Shown piece after piece: positions 11,801 to 24,644 of a stretch of 64,000 nucleotides of DNA. Each line of letters begins with the position of its first letter. Position 1 is the first letter of the stretch. A program made the position numbers and the translations under genes. The stretch spans positions 30,825,681-30,889,680 of the forward strand of contig ML662442.1 of assembly GCA_007570785.1 (NCBI GenBank), written 5' to 3'. The notes under the pieces are model-generated. The model was not told the origin of the DNA. It saw nothing but the letters and a program-made list of their open reading frames with translations, and did no database searches. The stretch is from Antilocapra americana (lineage: Eukaryota > Chordata > Mammalia > Artiodactyla > Antilocapridae).

Positions 11801-12689
11801 ACTTTTTCATATGCTTACAGTTCTTTCTGAATTCTATCTTAGTATAAAAAGCAAAACAAAGCAAAAGAAAAAGCAGTCCTTCTTAAGCATTTCCACCAAA
11901 GCTGCCCCAGTGGTAGAGGAGAATGCACTTCTGGGGTGTGGGAAGCCCCAAAATAATTTTCCAAAAGCTTCTTCGTAGGCTTTTGCTTTATCTTCAGAAG
12001 TCATAAGAATTTTGCGTTCTCCATAATATGGCTTTGAGACATAAACCATGTATAAAATAGAAGCTGTCAATCTTGGCGTTTTTCTCTATTTGGAATTTTC
12101 TTAAATCAACAGAGAAGTCATAATGATTAGATCTTATTGCAATATGCCAGATATATATCATTCTAAACTATTATCACAGAAATCTTGTTGTAGTTATGAG
12201 TCAAAACACTCAGTATTATTTCCGACTTCTCCCATTTCTCTTGTTCCTGGTGTAATATAAATATTAATGGCTGACTTCACATCGTTGTATTTCTAACTCA
12301 CTGACAATGGTTAAAAAATTACTGGGGGTGGAGTTGGGAGTACAGGAAATGTAAGAGAACAATTCTGGAACTTCCTGGGTTTTCCATAGTCCAAGTCATT
12401 TAGCAACACAGCTAATTTAACTGACTATAATTAGGTTCACTGACCATGATGCCTCCCTTGATTTCTTGACTAAAAAGCACTTTTTTAAGCCTTAAATTTA
12501 CACCAGCACTCTGCATGCGAATGATTTCTCAGAATTCCATTACTTATTATATACAAATAATATTTGTATTTGGTTCTCAGGATGCCCACCCCTAGGGTAA
12601 GGCCTACAGAGGTCTCCATTTCTTCCAGCAAGTCATGAACAAGAACTACTGCACAAACCACGAGCTCAGATGGCTTCTGTCACCTGAAG

Positions 12690-12885
12690 AGTGGGGTCCC
12701 TAGAGCCAAATGTCCGGACTTGAATCCCATATCTAGTTAAGTGATTATAAACAAGCGACTTGACCTCTTTGAGCTTCAGTGTCCTTATGTGGGGATGCTA
12801 ATAATAGGCCCCCTCTTACAGGGCTATTATGAGGGTTAAGTGAGTAACTCTAGAGCCCCAAAGCCCAGGGTACAGCACAGCTGAA
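12690..12885 (+). repeat. MIR SINE
   Basis: MIR text in forward orientation: cttgaatccc, gacttgacctctttgagctt, ggatgctaataatag and gggttaagtgagtaa. Confidence 0.75.
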
Positions 12886-14112
12886 CACTCTACTGCAGGC
12901 ACCTTCTATACAGTTTCATGGTCTTTTGTATATGATTAGAGTCCTAAAAATCTGGGTAAATCAAGTCTTTCTTTAAATGCAGAGCGGATATTTACTGGTA
13001 GAGGAATCTTACTATAAATCTTCCTACAGTATAAGTAAAGATACTCAAATTTGTAAGACTTTTAAATATCTGTTTGCCAAAATCAAGCTGCATGCAGTTT
13101 GATTCATTAAATGTTGATTGAGAGTCTGCAAGTGTAAGATTATGACAAGCAACAGGGGATGTTCAAAGGATGAATCAAATGCAGTTCCTTCCTCAGGAAA
13201 CCCCATATTAGTTGAGAGGCTAAAATAAAGATCTCCACCTGAGACTGGAGCTCCACTGAAGGCTTAGAAAAACAACGTGAGCCCAGGAGAAGGAGTATCT
13301 GGAGCTACTGAACATCAGAGGAGGTTCTAGGGTAACTAGCATTGGATTTGCTTTGTCTTCACACTTTGTGTGTGTGTGTGTTTCAGAAGGGCCAGAAAAG
13401 TAGGGGGAATAGGAGAGGGACACGCAGACGAAATGACATCATCAAATGTACTGAACATGAAACTGCTTGATGTGTTTATTTGGAAAAGGCATAGAGATGC
13501 GGAGACTCAGAGATGTGGCTGGAAAGGTGGGTGGGGAAGAGAATGAGTGAGCCAGCCTTGAATACCGAGCTAGCAACTGTCTGCAGACTGTGGGGCACAA
13601 TTAGCCATTTTTGAAATAAAGAAAGAAATTATCACAACAATATTTAACAAGATAATCTTAGATGGCCTGGAGGGAATGGAGACTGGTGAAAGAAAAGAGA
13701 AAATCAGCAAGTTTTTTTTGTAAGAAATAGACACAAAGATGTGGCAGTGGAAAAGAATAAACAAAATAAGCCAAACTGAACATGGATTCTCTGCCTATTT
13801 CATAAAGCCGGATGGAGAAAATCTATCCATGAAGCTACTTCTGACTCAGGGAACCCCTGCCACAGGCTGGGACCGATTTGGATGAACTTGGGTCACCAGG
13901 GATGCAGCAGGAGGGGCAGGTGGCGATTCCTGCTGCAGCTTAGCCTCTTCTGGGTGAGAGGAGAGCGTGTGGGGTAGCAAGAGGGACCTATGTGCTTTCT
14001 GCTCTTAGACCTGTTAGACAAACAACAGACTGTGTGCTAGCCCTCTGAGGAGGAGGAGCAGGTGGAAAGGGAGGGGAGAGGCAGGAAGAGAAGGGGAAGG
14101 AGGGAGGGAATG

Positions 14113-14370
14113 ATGATGGCAGCTAACACCGACTGAGTGCTTACTATGGGCCAAACATCATTCTTTACAGTCATATATACAAGTGCTTCAATCACCCATA
14201 TGTGGCAGATACTGTTATTTTGCCCATTTTAAAGAAGGGAATATGGAGACACAGAAAATTAAGGCATTTGCTTAAGGTCAAAGTAATTTAAAAGTAAGCA
14301 GTAATTTAAAAATAAGGCAGGAATTTGGAGTCAGGCAGTCTAATTCCAGAGTCTGCATTCTTAAGCCCAA
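14113..14370 (-). repeat. MIR SINE
   Basis: Nearly complete MIR in reverse orientation: actgagtgcttactatgggc, ttttgcccattttaaagaag, ttgcttaaggtcaaagt and ccagagtctgcattcttaa. Confidence 0.85.
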
Positions 14371-15307
14371 ATGAAAACTCTACACAGAAACAGAAGTGTT
14401 CATCTCAGTCCATGCTGAAGGCCTGGTTTTATTGATCCAGTGACCTGGGTGTGGAAGTCTATGAAATTCCATCGGAACAAGGTCCTTTGCAAGCCCAAGG
14501 GACCAATATATGGTTCTCACCAAGATTCTTCCAGCAGATTCCTCAGGGGGTTGAGGAACAGCCCTAAACTCTACCCACTGGGGGAAGATCAACTTTCATG
14601 GAAAACTGGGACCTAGTAAATCATGAAATATCAGGAAACAGAAGTGACAGTTTCTCTGGGATCTCCACAAACAGTGGTGGCAGAAACAAACCTCTGGGTG
14701 ACTTCTTTGTAGTCAGCAAGACTGGAAATAGAACTTAACCAGTAAAAGTTACAGGATACCTAACAAGTTTTAAAGTTGAGAATCATGATCTTTAGTATGC
14801 CTCCACAGTCTTCCCTCTCCAGTGTCATGAATAAAACAACATGAGACATTTCATATTTTAAAAGTAGGTACACTGGAACGACACAATGCTTGAATCAGCA
14901 TCTACTCTCCCCACAAGTTCAAGGTATTTTAATATTTCATACAACTAACTTCTTATTATTTTACATCACAAATATAAAAGGGAGGAGATTCAGAATCAAT
15001 ACCGAAGCAGCAATCTGAACTGAACTATACAACTAAATGCTTCATGATCCTGACTGGATTCTAGACCAGGAAAGGGACACTGCTGTTTCTTTTGAAGGAA
15101 GTCTCTGTTACTTTGGCCTCAAACTGAAATGCAAAATGCCCTTAGTAACAGTGAAAGAAAATCTCAAGAAAAGTATGATACTTCTTAAAAATATTTTTTT
15201 GGCCAGGATATTAGTACACATGATCTTAAAAGTCAGTATATAAGTTTTATATCAAAAAATATTTATAAGTTTTTAAAGTTTATGTTTAAAAATATCTTAA
15301 GAATCAT

Positions 15308-15749
15308 ACTCTCATGTATGGATGTGAGCGCTGGACCAAAAACAAAGCTGAGCGCCAAAGAGTTGATGCTTTTGAACTGTGGTGTTGGAGAAGACTCTTG
15401 AGAGTCCCTTGGACTGCAAGGAGATCCAAGCAGTCAGTCCTAAAGGAAATCAGCCCTGAATGTTCATTGGAAGGACTAATGCTGAAACTCCAATACTTTG
15501 GCCACCTGATGCGAAGAACTGACCCATTGGAAAAGACCCTGTTGTTGGGAAAGATTGAAGGCTGGAGGAGAAAGGGATGACAGAGAATGAGATGGCTGAG
15601 TGGATCTCATCATCATGATGAGAGGATGACAAAGACTCTATGGACATGAGTTTGAGTAAGCTCCAAGAGTGGTGATGGACAAGGAAGCCTGTGCAGTCCA
15701 TGGGGTGCAAAGAGTCAGACACGACTGAGTGAATGAACTGAACTGAAGA
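15308..15749 (+). mobile_element. BovB (RTE) LINE, 3' fragment
   Basis: 5'-truncated BovB from atgtatggatgtgagcgctg to the gaactgaactga tail, covering the C-terminal coding part and the 3' UTR shared with Bov-A SINEs. Flanks agaatcatact at 15300 and near 15747 form the target-site duplication. Confidence 0.93.
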
Positions 15750-16944
15750 ATCATACTTTGTTCTTAACATATGTTCTAAATAAGGCTGAAAAAGTTGTTG
15801 GTTCCTGGCTGTTTCAAGAGTATTTTAAAAGGGAGAATCAGTGTCTTAACTCAGTCACAGGTATATAAGTGCATTCTTCTAACTGATGTTGGAATCTGAA
15901 ATATCAGCCATAATTATTATACACAGCAAACAGAAGAATAATCCCATTTTGTTTGTATCAGGTCTCTTAACAATCAGTGAGATCAGGTGTATATATTTGC
16001 TTGATCACTGTTAAAGCTGATGTGGGTAACATCTGTTTCTAGTACATTTTGCTACCATGAATGAAAGTATATGCACCAAACCTTTAAAACAAAATCAGTG
16101 TGGGGTGGGCGGTGGCGGGGGGAACCATTACAAATGAAATGCATAATGACTAAAAACTGTATAACCTCAGCTTATTCACAGTGATTGATGAATCACATTC
16201 CAACTATGTCCACTCTTGGCAGAGCTTCCAAACATGAATGCCAGAAGACATAATTCTTTTTCAAAACATTAACTCCACATTTAAAAGTCTTGACAGTGTT
16301 GAGTCTTAAAATCTCTTGGCAATGGGTTTTAGCAATTAATTGAAAAAAACCTGAGCTGGATAAACCAAAACTATTTAGCTGTTTCAGCCACACATGTAAC
16401 TGTTACAGCCCAGTATACTGGAACTGCAGGCAGTATTCTAGATCATGTGTTTCTATCCCCACTCCCTCGCAGGGGGACTGCCGTGCACACTCCCCTACAG
16501 GTGCTGTGGGTCCCTGGGGCCCTCTCTCCACAGTCTTGGGGCCACCCTGGCTGCGGAGGGGCCTCACCTCCTCTAAGGAGCAGGACAAGAGCCCCACAGG
16601 AAAGCCCACTCCCTCAGCTCGCCCAGGCCAACAAAGCACTCCAGCCTCCTCTTCCTTCTTGGCAGATGCCCAGAAAGTTCAAACTGACCAGGGGACTGTT
16701 TCAACTAATTTAAAATATAGGTCTAAAGTCAGTGATCTTAGTCAAAGAAAATCTATTTGTTTTTATTAAGAAACAAATGTTTATTAAAGAAAACAAGAGT
16801 CAAGGGAAGACAAAACAATACACCAAATTGAACTTTCTAAAATCCTCCTTCTAACAATTTGCTCCAGTTATGTTTTCACTCTGTTTAGAGGCTTTTTTCT
16901 ATTATTATAACATTACTATGTATTCATATTTTACCTAAAACTAC

Positions 16945-17146
16945 ATCATGGCTAGCGGTAAAGGAGCTACCTGCCAATGCCAGAGACTGGGATTCAGTCC
17001 CTGGATCAGGAAGATCCCCTGGAGAAGAAAACGGCAACCCTCTCCAGTATTTTTTCCTGGGAAATCCCATGGATAAAGGAGCCTCGTGGGCTACAGTATG
17101 TGGTGCTGCAAAAGAGTTGGACACAACTTAGCAACTCAACCACAAC
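16945..17146 (+). repeat. Bov-tA SINE, diverged
   Basis: ggattcagtccctggatcag, ctggagaagaaaacggcaac and agttggacacaacttagcaa. The tRNA-like head is damaged. Confidence 0.88.
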
Positions 17147-17378
17147 ATCATAAGCAGCTTTCCATGTTAACTGTCTTTTTGACAGATAGCTGTTTAATAT
17201 GGCAAGTATTACATGCTTTACTTAAGTGGTTCTTTGCCACTGAACTTGCCAATTCACTTTTTAAAATCATTTATTCACAGAGTATCTACTATATTCAAAT
17301 CACTGGATGAAATATTATAAGTACAAATATATGAATAAGCAGCTTTTCCGAGAATACTCTTCCCTTGATACTGGGAAG

Positions 17379-17921
17379 GTCTTTCAAATGCGTCAGCTCT
17401 TCACAGCAGATGGCGAAAGTATTAGAGCTTCAGCTTCAACATCAGTCCCTCCATTTGAAAAGACCTTGATGCTGGGAACGGGCTTCCCTGGTGGCTCAGA
17501 GGGTAAAGCGTCTGCCTGCAATGCAGGAGACTCCAGTTTGATCCCTGGGTGGGGAAGATCCCCTGGAGAAGGAAATGGCAACCCACTCCAGTACTCTTGC
17601 CTGGAGAATCCCATGGACAGAGAAGCCTGGTAGGCTATAGTCCATTGGGTTGCAAAGAGTCGGACACAACAGAGCGATTTCACTTTCACTTTGATGCTGG
17701 GAAAGATTGAGGGCAGGAGGAGGAGAAGGGGACGACAGAGGATGAGATGGCTGGATGGCATCACCTACTCAACTGACATGGGTTTGAGTAGACTCTGGGT
17801 TTGAGTAGACGACTCTGGCCATTGGTGATGGACAGGGAGGCCTGGTGTGCTGTAGTTCATGGGGTCACAAAGAGTCGGACACGACCGAGTGACTGAACTG
17901 AATTGAACTGAAGCATCAAGA
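17379..17921 (+). mobile_element. BovB LINE 3' fragment with inverted 5' end and nested SINE
   Basis: 17379-17452 is BovB in reverse orientation (cgtcagctcttcacagcaga, cagcttcaacatcagtccct). 17453-17478 and 17691-17921 are forward (tgaaaagaccttgatgctgg, ggatgagatggctggatggc, the gaactgaa tail). A Bov-tA at 17479-17690 splits the forward part. The inversion next to the same sequence position is the pattern expected from twin priming. Confidence 0.85.
17479..17690 (+). repeat. Bov-tA SINE nested in BovB
   Basis: Complete, little-diverged copy (ggcttccctggtggctcaga to cactttcact) with target-site duplication ttgatgctgggaa at 17466-17478 and 17691-17703. Confidence 0.96.
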
Positions 17922-18183
17922 AGTATTTTATCTTAAGAACATCCCCCACCCAAAATATTAACTACATTTGTGTTTTAGGCAAAATTGCTGTCTGATGTAG
18001 TACTGGGCGGAGCTACCTGGGAAGGGCGGTAGAGCATGAGGCTTTCTTTGGGTGTAGGGACTCGGGGAGAAAGAGACATCTGGAAACAGATGTCTTGAAA
18101 CCACAGAGACACAGACATAAATTTTCCTTTCAACCCTTAACTAGATGTGTGATCTTCAGCATGTTAGTTGAAAAAAAAATCTT

Positions 18184-18312
18184 GGGAACTCCCTGACAGT
18201 CCAGTGGTTAGTTAGGACACAACGATTTCACTGCCAGGACCCAGGTTCTGTCTGTGGTTGGGGAACTAAGACCCCACAAGCTACACAGTGCAGCAAAAAA
18301 AAAAAAAAAAAT
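18184..18312 (+). repeat. CHR-type SINE
   Basis: gggaactccctgacagtcca, ttggggaactaagaccccac and a 16-17 base A tail. Confidence 0.88.
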
Positions 18313-18687
18313 GAAACAACAAAACTCACCATGCCTCAGTTTCTCTTGTTTGCAAAAAGAAGTTAATAGTAACCACTTTGCAAGGGGGAATATGAGGATT
18401 TCAGAAAATCTACCTAAGGCCAAACCTATGCCTGGCATACAATGAATATGCTTACTTCTATAATGCGCATACATTTTGTTTTTTAAAAACAAACATAACT
18501 ATGTAGGAAAAAAATCTGAAGAGAAAAATGAGTTTACTGGGCTTTATTGAAATGAATGGCAATTCATAACTCACTTCCAAGTGAAGTGTCTAACTCTTGA
18601 AAATTCAAGAAGCTAGAAATGTGGACTAGAGTGCCCCGATGCTAACCATGATCACCTTGTAACCCAGCTCCTAAAATGCAGTTAAAT

Positions 18688-18889
18688 GCTAGTCACTCAG
18701 TCATGTTTGACTCTTTGAGACCCAAGGACTATAGCCTGCCAGAGTCCTCTGTCCCTGGGATTCTCCAGGCAAGAGTACTGGAGTGGTTTGCCATTCCCTT
18801 CTCCAGGGAATCTTCCGGTCCCAGGGGTCGAACCCAGGTCTCCTTCATTGCAGGCAGATTCTTTACCATTTGAGCCACCAGGGAAGTTC
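18688..18889 (-). repeat. Bov-tA SINE
   Basis: ctagtcactcagtcatgttt to agccaccagggaagtt. Target-site duplication aaaatgcagttaaat / aaaatacagttaaat on the two sides. Confidence 0.94.
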
Positions 18890-19409
18890 TCAAAATACAG
18901 TTAAATCCCAGGCTTTTCTTCCTTTCTGTTTGCGAACATACATCAACAACGCATGGGAAAGCCACATCCATTCTCCAATCTTGCTTCAGGACAATTTGCC
19001 CCCCTTTCTAGTTCTCACCTCAGCCCCTAAGTTGAGACCTAAAGCAACAGAGACGATCAGACTGCTGCTCTGTCAGTTGGTGGAATTAACTGTTCATCTT
19101 CAGGGAAAGTAGATGCTTCCCCAGAGAGACTAGCTATGAGAAAGCTGTCCTGGCCCTGTGGCACCTTCCCTCGCATTCTACATGGGAGCGCTGACACTCA
19201 GTGCCCCCTGTGAATCTGGAGGGAATGTCCTGGCTAGTGAGGGATTCCCTAAAGGGTGCCTCCGTAAATCAATACACCTGCCATTGCCAGAGCTACCTGA
19301 ACAGTAAGTGCTCCCAGCATCCCTGGAATTTGCATTTTTCCCCTCTGAGTCAAACCAGAGTTAAAAACTTGCAACTTGTTAATTGCAATTTAATGTTATG
19401 AAAGCCTTT

Positions 19410-19850
19410 TCACACTGCTCATGGGGTTCTCAAGGCAAGAATACTGAAGTGGTTTGCCATTCCCTTCTCCAAAGTTTGATGCTTTCAAACTGTGGTGCTG
19501 GAGAAGACTCTTGAGAGTTCCTTGAACAGCAAGGAGATCAAACCAGTCAATCCTAAAGGATATCAACCCTGAATATTCACTGGAAGGACCAATGCTGAAG
19601 CTGAAGCTCCAATACTTTGGCCACCTGATGTGAAGAGGCAACTCATAGGAAATCTTTCCCTGATGCTGGGAAAGATTGAAGGCAAGAGGAGAAGGTGACA
19701 GAGGATGAGAAGGATTGGATAGCATCACCGACTCAATGGACATGAGTTTGAGCAAACTCAGAGATTGTGAAGGACAGGGCAGCCTGGCCTGCTGCAGTTC
19801 ATGGCATAGCAAAGAGTCCAACACGACTTAGTGACTGAACAACAACAAAT
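19410..19850 (+). mobile_element. BovB LINE, 3' fragment
   Basis: ggttctcaaggcaagaatac, ggtgctggagaagactcttg, ccaatactttggccacctga and gactcaatggacatgagttt, ending cgacttagtgactgaacaac. It is shortened internally relative to the coding region. Confidence 0.9.
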
Positions 19851-20609
19851 TTTATGAAATCAACCATCTTTACTGTCAAGAGTAACTGAACCATCATTAC
19901 AACAAATAATATTCCAAGGCATTAAAAAAAAATTAGGTTTTTTCCTCCATGAGGGCAGATAAGTTTAGACCTCTGAACAGTCTCTGGACTGGTCTGGGCT
20001 TTTCAAACTGGGAAGAGGCACCACACTGGGAGGAGTACAGAATCTCTGGGTACAAAGGTAAAGACAGCCCAGAAAGCTGCTTGAGAGACATTACCTATGA
20101 AACTAGCAGGTGGACAGGGTTTTGCTTAAAATCTGTATCATTTTCAGAGTTGTATGCACAGTGAATTTCAGAAAAACTCTAACCTCAGAAGAACCTGTAT
20201 ATAAGACTCTGTTTTTGTTTTCTAGTCATCTAAATCTAAGTTGTTTCCTTGGGCTAGGGACTGTAGGGTCTCTGTTAATGTGAGTTCAGACACCAATGTG
20301 CCAGCAGCATACCGAAACCACAAAGAGCTTCATTTCAAAAGGTTACTCTGAAAACTGTCCTTTGCACTTGCCATTCCCCTACCCAGAAAACTGACCATAG
20401 ACATAGGTGTATTGTTCCTTCATTCAGTCCACTTGGGTTTCTGCTCAAATGCCCTCTTGCTGGAGAAGGCTTCTTGACCATCCCATCTGAACACAAACAC
20501 ACTCAGAACCAGACTCGATATCACCTTAGGATGACTTACTTTTCTTATTCGTTATTTTTCTTCCTCACTACCTCTCGTATTACAGATGCATTTGTTTGTT
20601 GTTTTCCAC

Positions 20610-20745
20610 TTGTCCCTCTACCAATACAAGCTCCACGAAAAGAGGAACCCTGTCTTTTCACTGCTATATCCCACCTAGTCCTTCACAGAATACTTGAACA
20701 CATGACCACTGTTCAATGAGTATCTGTCACATGAATGAATGAACT
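20610..20745 (+). repeat. Possible L2 LINE 3' end
   Basis: tacaagctccacgaaaagag, ccctgtcttttcactgctat and the gaatgaatgaac end resemble the L2 3' terminus. Diverged. Confidence 0.5.
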
Positions 20746-20986
20746 GTCGATATTTTAGCCAAATTCTACACATCCCCAGTTCTCTTCCCAGCAAGACATA
20801 AACTCAAACTAAGCTCTTGAGACCCACACAAAATGCTAATACTTCCTCAGCCGTCTTTGTGGCGGCTTATGAAGCAAGTGTATCCACGTGAACTACCCTG
20901 AGAATCTACAAAGGGCAAGCTTCTCTTCTGATCTCCCCAGGCTGTGACACTAATGAACACACCACTTGCCTCCTCTCCACACCTCA

Positions 20987-21280
<294 letters not shown>

Positions 21281-21820
21281 TTACTGAGAGCCGAGAAAGT
21301 TCACTATAATCTTCACCTTATGTATCTTATTCCTTTTATGAAGAGAGACAGAAAAGCTAAAAATAAAAATTGTTTTAATTATTACACGGTATCTATTATT
21401 CCAGGTTATTTCATCTCTTGTTTCTCAGCTTAATCTTCTGAACATTGTTGATCAAAATGTTTCATGTATTAGCATAGTAAGCCCTCTGCAAACACATCAT
21501 GGAATCAAATTACTTTTTCTAATCATCTGTTCATCTACCCATCCACACTTGCACAGTGGGCCCCTGGCATTCACGGATTTGCCATTAGTGGTTTTGTCTA
21601 TCAGCAAGCCTATGGTATGAAACAATTTGCAACTGAGGGGGAAAAAATACCACTCATTTTGGGCATAGTTGTCCTGATTAAATTGGATCAGGTATGCAAA
21701 ATGCTTCTGGAGAATCTGAGACTCATGCTGAGTGGACTACGTTTAAGAGCCTGTCATTCAACTGGGGATTAACAATCATCCCACATTCATATCTCAGTTA
21801 ATAACAGCCACAGATTTGGA

Positions 21821-22012
21821 GACTTCCCAGGTGACTCAGTAGTAAAGAATCCACTTGCCAATGCAGGAGATGCAGGTTTGACCCCTGGGTTGGGAAGATT
21901 CCTTGGAGGAGGAAATGGCAACACTCCAGTATTCTTGCCTGGAGAATCCGTATGGACAGAGGAGCCATAGGGTTGAAAAGAGCTGGACATGACTGAGCAC
22001 GCACACACAATA
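21821..22012 (+). repeat. Bov-tA SINE
   Basis: gacttcccaggtgactcagt, tttgacccctgggttgggaa, cagtattcttgcctggagaa and a CA-rich tail (cgcacacacaa). Confidence 0.92.
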
Positions 22013-22686
22013 GACTCAGGACGTATCCTGAGTTTCGTGCTTGCCACCTGCCAGACATGGCACTGCTGGAGACACATACAAGCTGCAATGGCTGTTCACC
22101 ACTCAAGGTGAACTGGGAGACAGTCACATGCTCAGGTAACTATAATTCTAGGTGCCCTGCCATTGCAGGAGCCTAAACAAAGTGCCAAAGAGGGCAACAG
22201 AGAATCTATTTCAGTGAATTCTCACTATTTCACTAAAATAAGAAATTCTCTTAAGGTTTTCTGAATAGGGAAGTTTAATCAATTGACCAACAAGTCACTC
22301 ACTCCTGTAAATTAAAGCAACCAAGTTATCTGACAGCATATAAAACTGGGTGGGCTGCAAGATTAAGGAGCATACATTGAATTCAAAGTACAAAATGCCT
22401 ATAATTAGTACAGTTTCAGAGAAACAAAGCCAGAATTTTTGCCCTTAGCCAGAGGGAGAGAAAGCAGAAGTCTGTTGGAGAAGAAACTCTCTGTGGTGGT
22501 AACAGAAGGCAAACCAAAGCCTCCTATAGCAGAAGCCCTGGCTAGGGCATCATGGGAATCCGAAGCCCTCGGCAGCCTTCTTCCTTTTCCAGCCTAGCCC
22601 CTGCTACAGGATTCATCTGGGGTCTTCTTCTTTTATCCCACTTCCTTCTTGCCCTGAGGCTTGCAGCCCAAACAGTGATGGTTGCC

Positions 22687-22888
22687 GTTTAGTAGCTCAG
22701 TCACATCCGACTCTGCGACACATCGACTATAGCCTACCAGGCTCCTCTGTCCATGAGATTCCCTAGGCAAGAATACTGGAGTGGGGTGCCATTTCCTTCT
22801 CCAGGGGATCTTCCTGACCCAGGTGAAGAACTCGGGTCTCCTGCATTGGCAGGAGGATTCTTCTACCACTGAGCCACCAGGGAAGACA
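22687..22888 (-). repeat. Bov-tA SINE
   Basis: tagtagctcagtcacatccg, atactggagtggggtgccat and gagccaccagggaaga. Confidence 0.92.
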
Positions 22889-22969
22889 AAAAATGGTATT
22901 GGAGGTCTCATTAAAATAAGGGGTGGGACAAACTGTGCCAAACCAGTAGTCAAGGTCGAGGGACAGCCC

Positions 22970-23213
22970 CGCCCAAGCGAAGAAGAACTAAAGAGCCTCT
23001 TGATGAAAATGAAAGAGGAGAGTGAAAAAGTTGGCTTAAAACTCAACATTCAGAAAACTAAGATCATGGCATCTGGTCCTATCACTGCATGGCAAATGGA
23101 TGGGGAAACACTGCAAATGGTGACAGATTTTATTTTTAGGGGGCTCCAAAATCACTGCAGATGGTGACTGCAGCCATGAAATTAAAAGGAACAAGTGACT
23201 GAACTGAACTGAA
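22970..23213 (+). mobile_element. BovB LINE fragment with internal deletion
   Basis: agcgaagaagaactaaagag, tggcttaaaactcaacattc and aaactaagatcatggcatct encode the late reverse-transcriptase region (LKSLLMKMKEESEKVGLKLN in frame). At about 23190 it jumps straight to the gactgaactgaactga tail, so several hundred bases are missing. Confidence 0.88.
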
Positions 23214-23257
23214 TTCTCAAGATTTCAAGCTGGGAGGCTGGATTGGGGGAAAAGCGG

Positions 23258-23467
23258 AAGTGTTAGTCACTCAGTCGTGTCCAACTCTTTGCTACCCCCA
23301 TGGACTGAAACCCACCAGGCTCCTCTGTTTGTGGGATTCTCCAGGCAAGAATACTGGAGTGGGTTGCCATTTCCTCCTCCAGGGGATCTTCCCGACCCAG
23401 GGATTTAACCCAGGTCTCCTGAATAGCAGGAAGATTTGTTGCTGTCTTAGCCACCAAGGAAGCCTTA
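23258..23467 (-). repeat. Bov-tA SINE
   Basis: tgttagtcactcagtcgtgt, ctccaggcaagaatactgga and agccaccaaggaagcc. Confidence 0.94.
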
Positions 23468-23957
23468 GATTAGGGGAGAGTTGACCTAAAGAAGCAGAAA
23501 GTTAGTTCCAAGGGGAAATGAAGATAGACAGCTAAGATAAAACTACTCTGAAACCTGGAGGTCCAGGCAGAAGTTGTAAAATTCATATGACTATGTAATA
23601 GAGGCCCACAGAGGATTTTGAGAAGAGAGACAATGAAAGAGGCATCTGAAAAAGATAGGAACTAGAATGTAGGAGAATGTGCATCATAGAGCAGGAGGAA
23701 GGTTAGAAATAGGGTAGCTGGGATGGAAAGGGAATGAAAAACAGGAGGAAGTTCACAACAAAAAAATCAATAGACTTGGGTTTCAACCTATTATAATGAG
23801 AAAGACAGGAGGAGAAAAAACAACATTGAGATTTTGAGTCCAGAGATGATTGGAACACTGAGGCTGATAAGATAAAAAGAGAAGCCCAGAGGGCAAGCAA
23901 GTTTGGGGACTAAGAAGTTTGGTTCTTTATGCTTGAGGTGATCCCTGTAAAATATAT

Positions 23958-24115
23958 TTCTGGATGTGGGTTCGATCCCTGCTCTGGGGAGATCTCCTAG
24001 AGAAGGGAATGGCAACCCACTCAAGCCTTCTTGCTGGGAAATTGCATGGGCAGACGAGCTTGGCAGGCTACTGTCCAAAGAGTTGTAAAGAATTGGACAT
24101 GACTTAGCAACTAAA
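23958..24115 (+). repeat. Bov-tA SINE, 5' truncated (arm 1)
   Basis: gtgggttcgatccctgctct to gacatgacttagcaactaaa. Its flanks atatatttctgga and acatatttctgga look like a target-site duplication. Confidence 0.9.
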
Positions 24116-24479
24116 CAAAAACATATTTCTGGAGCTCTCTGGCAGAAAGTACAAATGTTGAGAACTAAACAAAAATTATACTAGAGTAATGTATATGCTG
24201 AAGATGCACATAGGGAACAAAGTTTTGGTTTAAAATTTGAATTATTTACCTGCTTTTAAAGGCTTTAGTAAAAAAAACCACAAACAAATCTAATGCATAA
24301 TTAATCTTGGAAACCAGGAGACATGGCAATCACACCAGCAGGCATTCTAGCTCTCCTTTTAATGGAGATAGATGCCCTCACTTCCCACCAGGTCCTGGTC
24401 ACTCATTTCTATGACTTGCCTCACCTTAGAAGGCACTGATTTTGAGCACTCTGATAAAACAACACTAAGGTAGCTAGTG

Positions 24480-24644
24480 TTGTTGCTGTTGGTTGTTCCA
24501 TCGTGTCCTACTCTTTTGTGACCTTAGGGACTGTAGCCCACCAGGTTCCTCTGTCCAAGGAATTTCCCAGGCAAGAATACTGGAGTGGGCTGCATTTCCT
24601 TCTCCAGGGGATCTTTCAAACCCAGGGATTGAACCTGAGTCCAG
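24480..24644 (-). repeat. Bov-tA SINE, truncated at the same point (arm 2)
   Basis: gttgttccatcgtgtcctac to cccagggattgaacctgag. It abuts the same unique sequence (ccagaaatat) as the copy in arm 1, but lacks the duplication on its other side. Confidence 0.9.

Noticed and set aside
15314..15580. Open frame encoding a CERW...FELWCWRRLLRVPW-type peptide
   Set aside because: It is the C-terminal coding remnant of a 5'-truncated BovB LINE, not a host gene. The same applies to 27085-27908 and 40820-41972.
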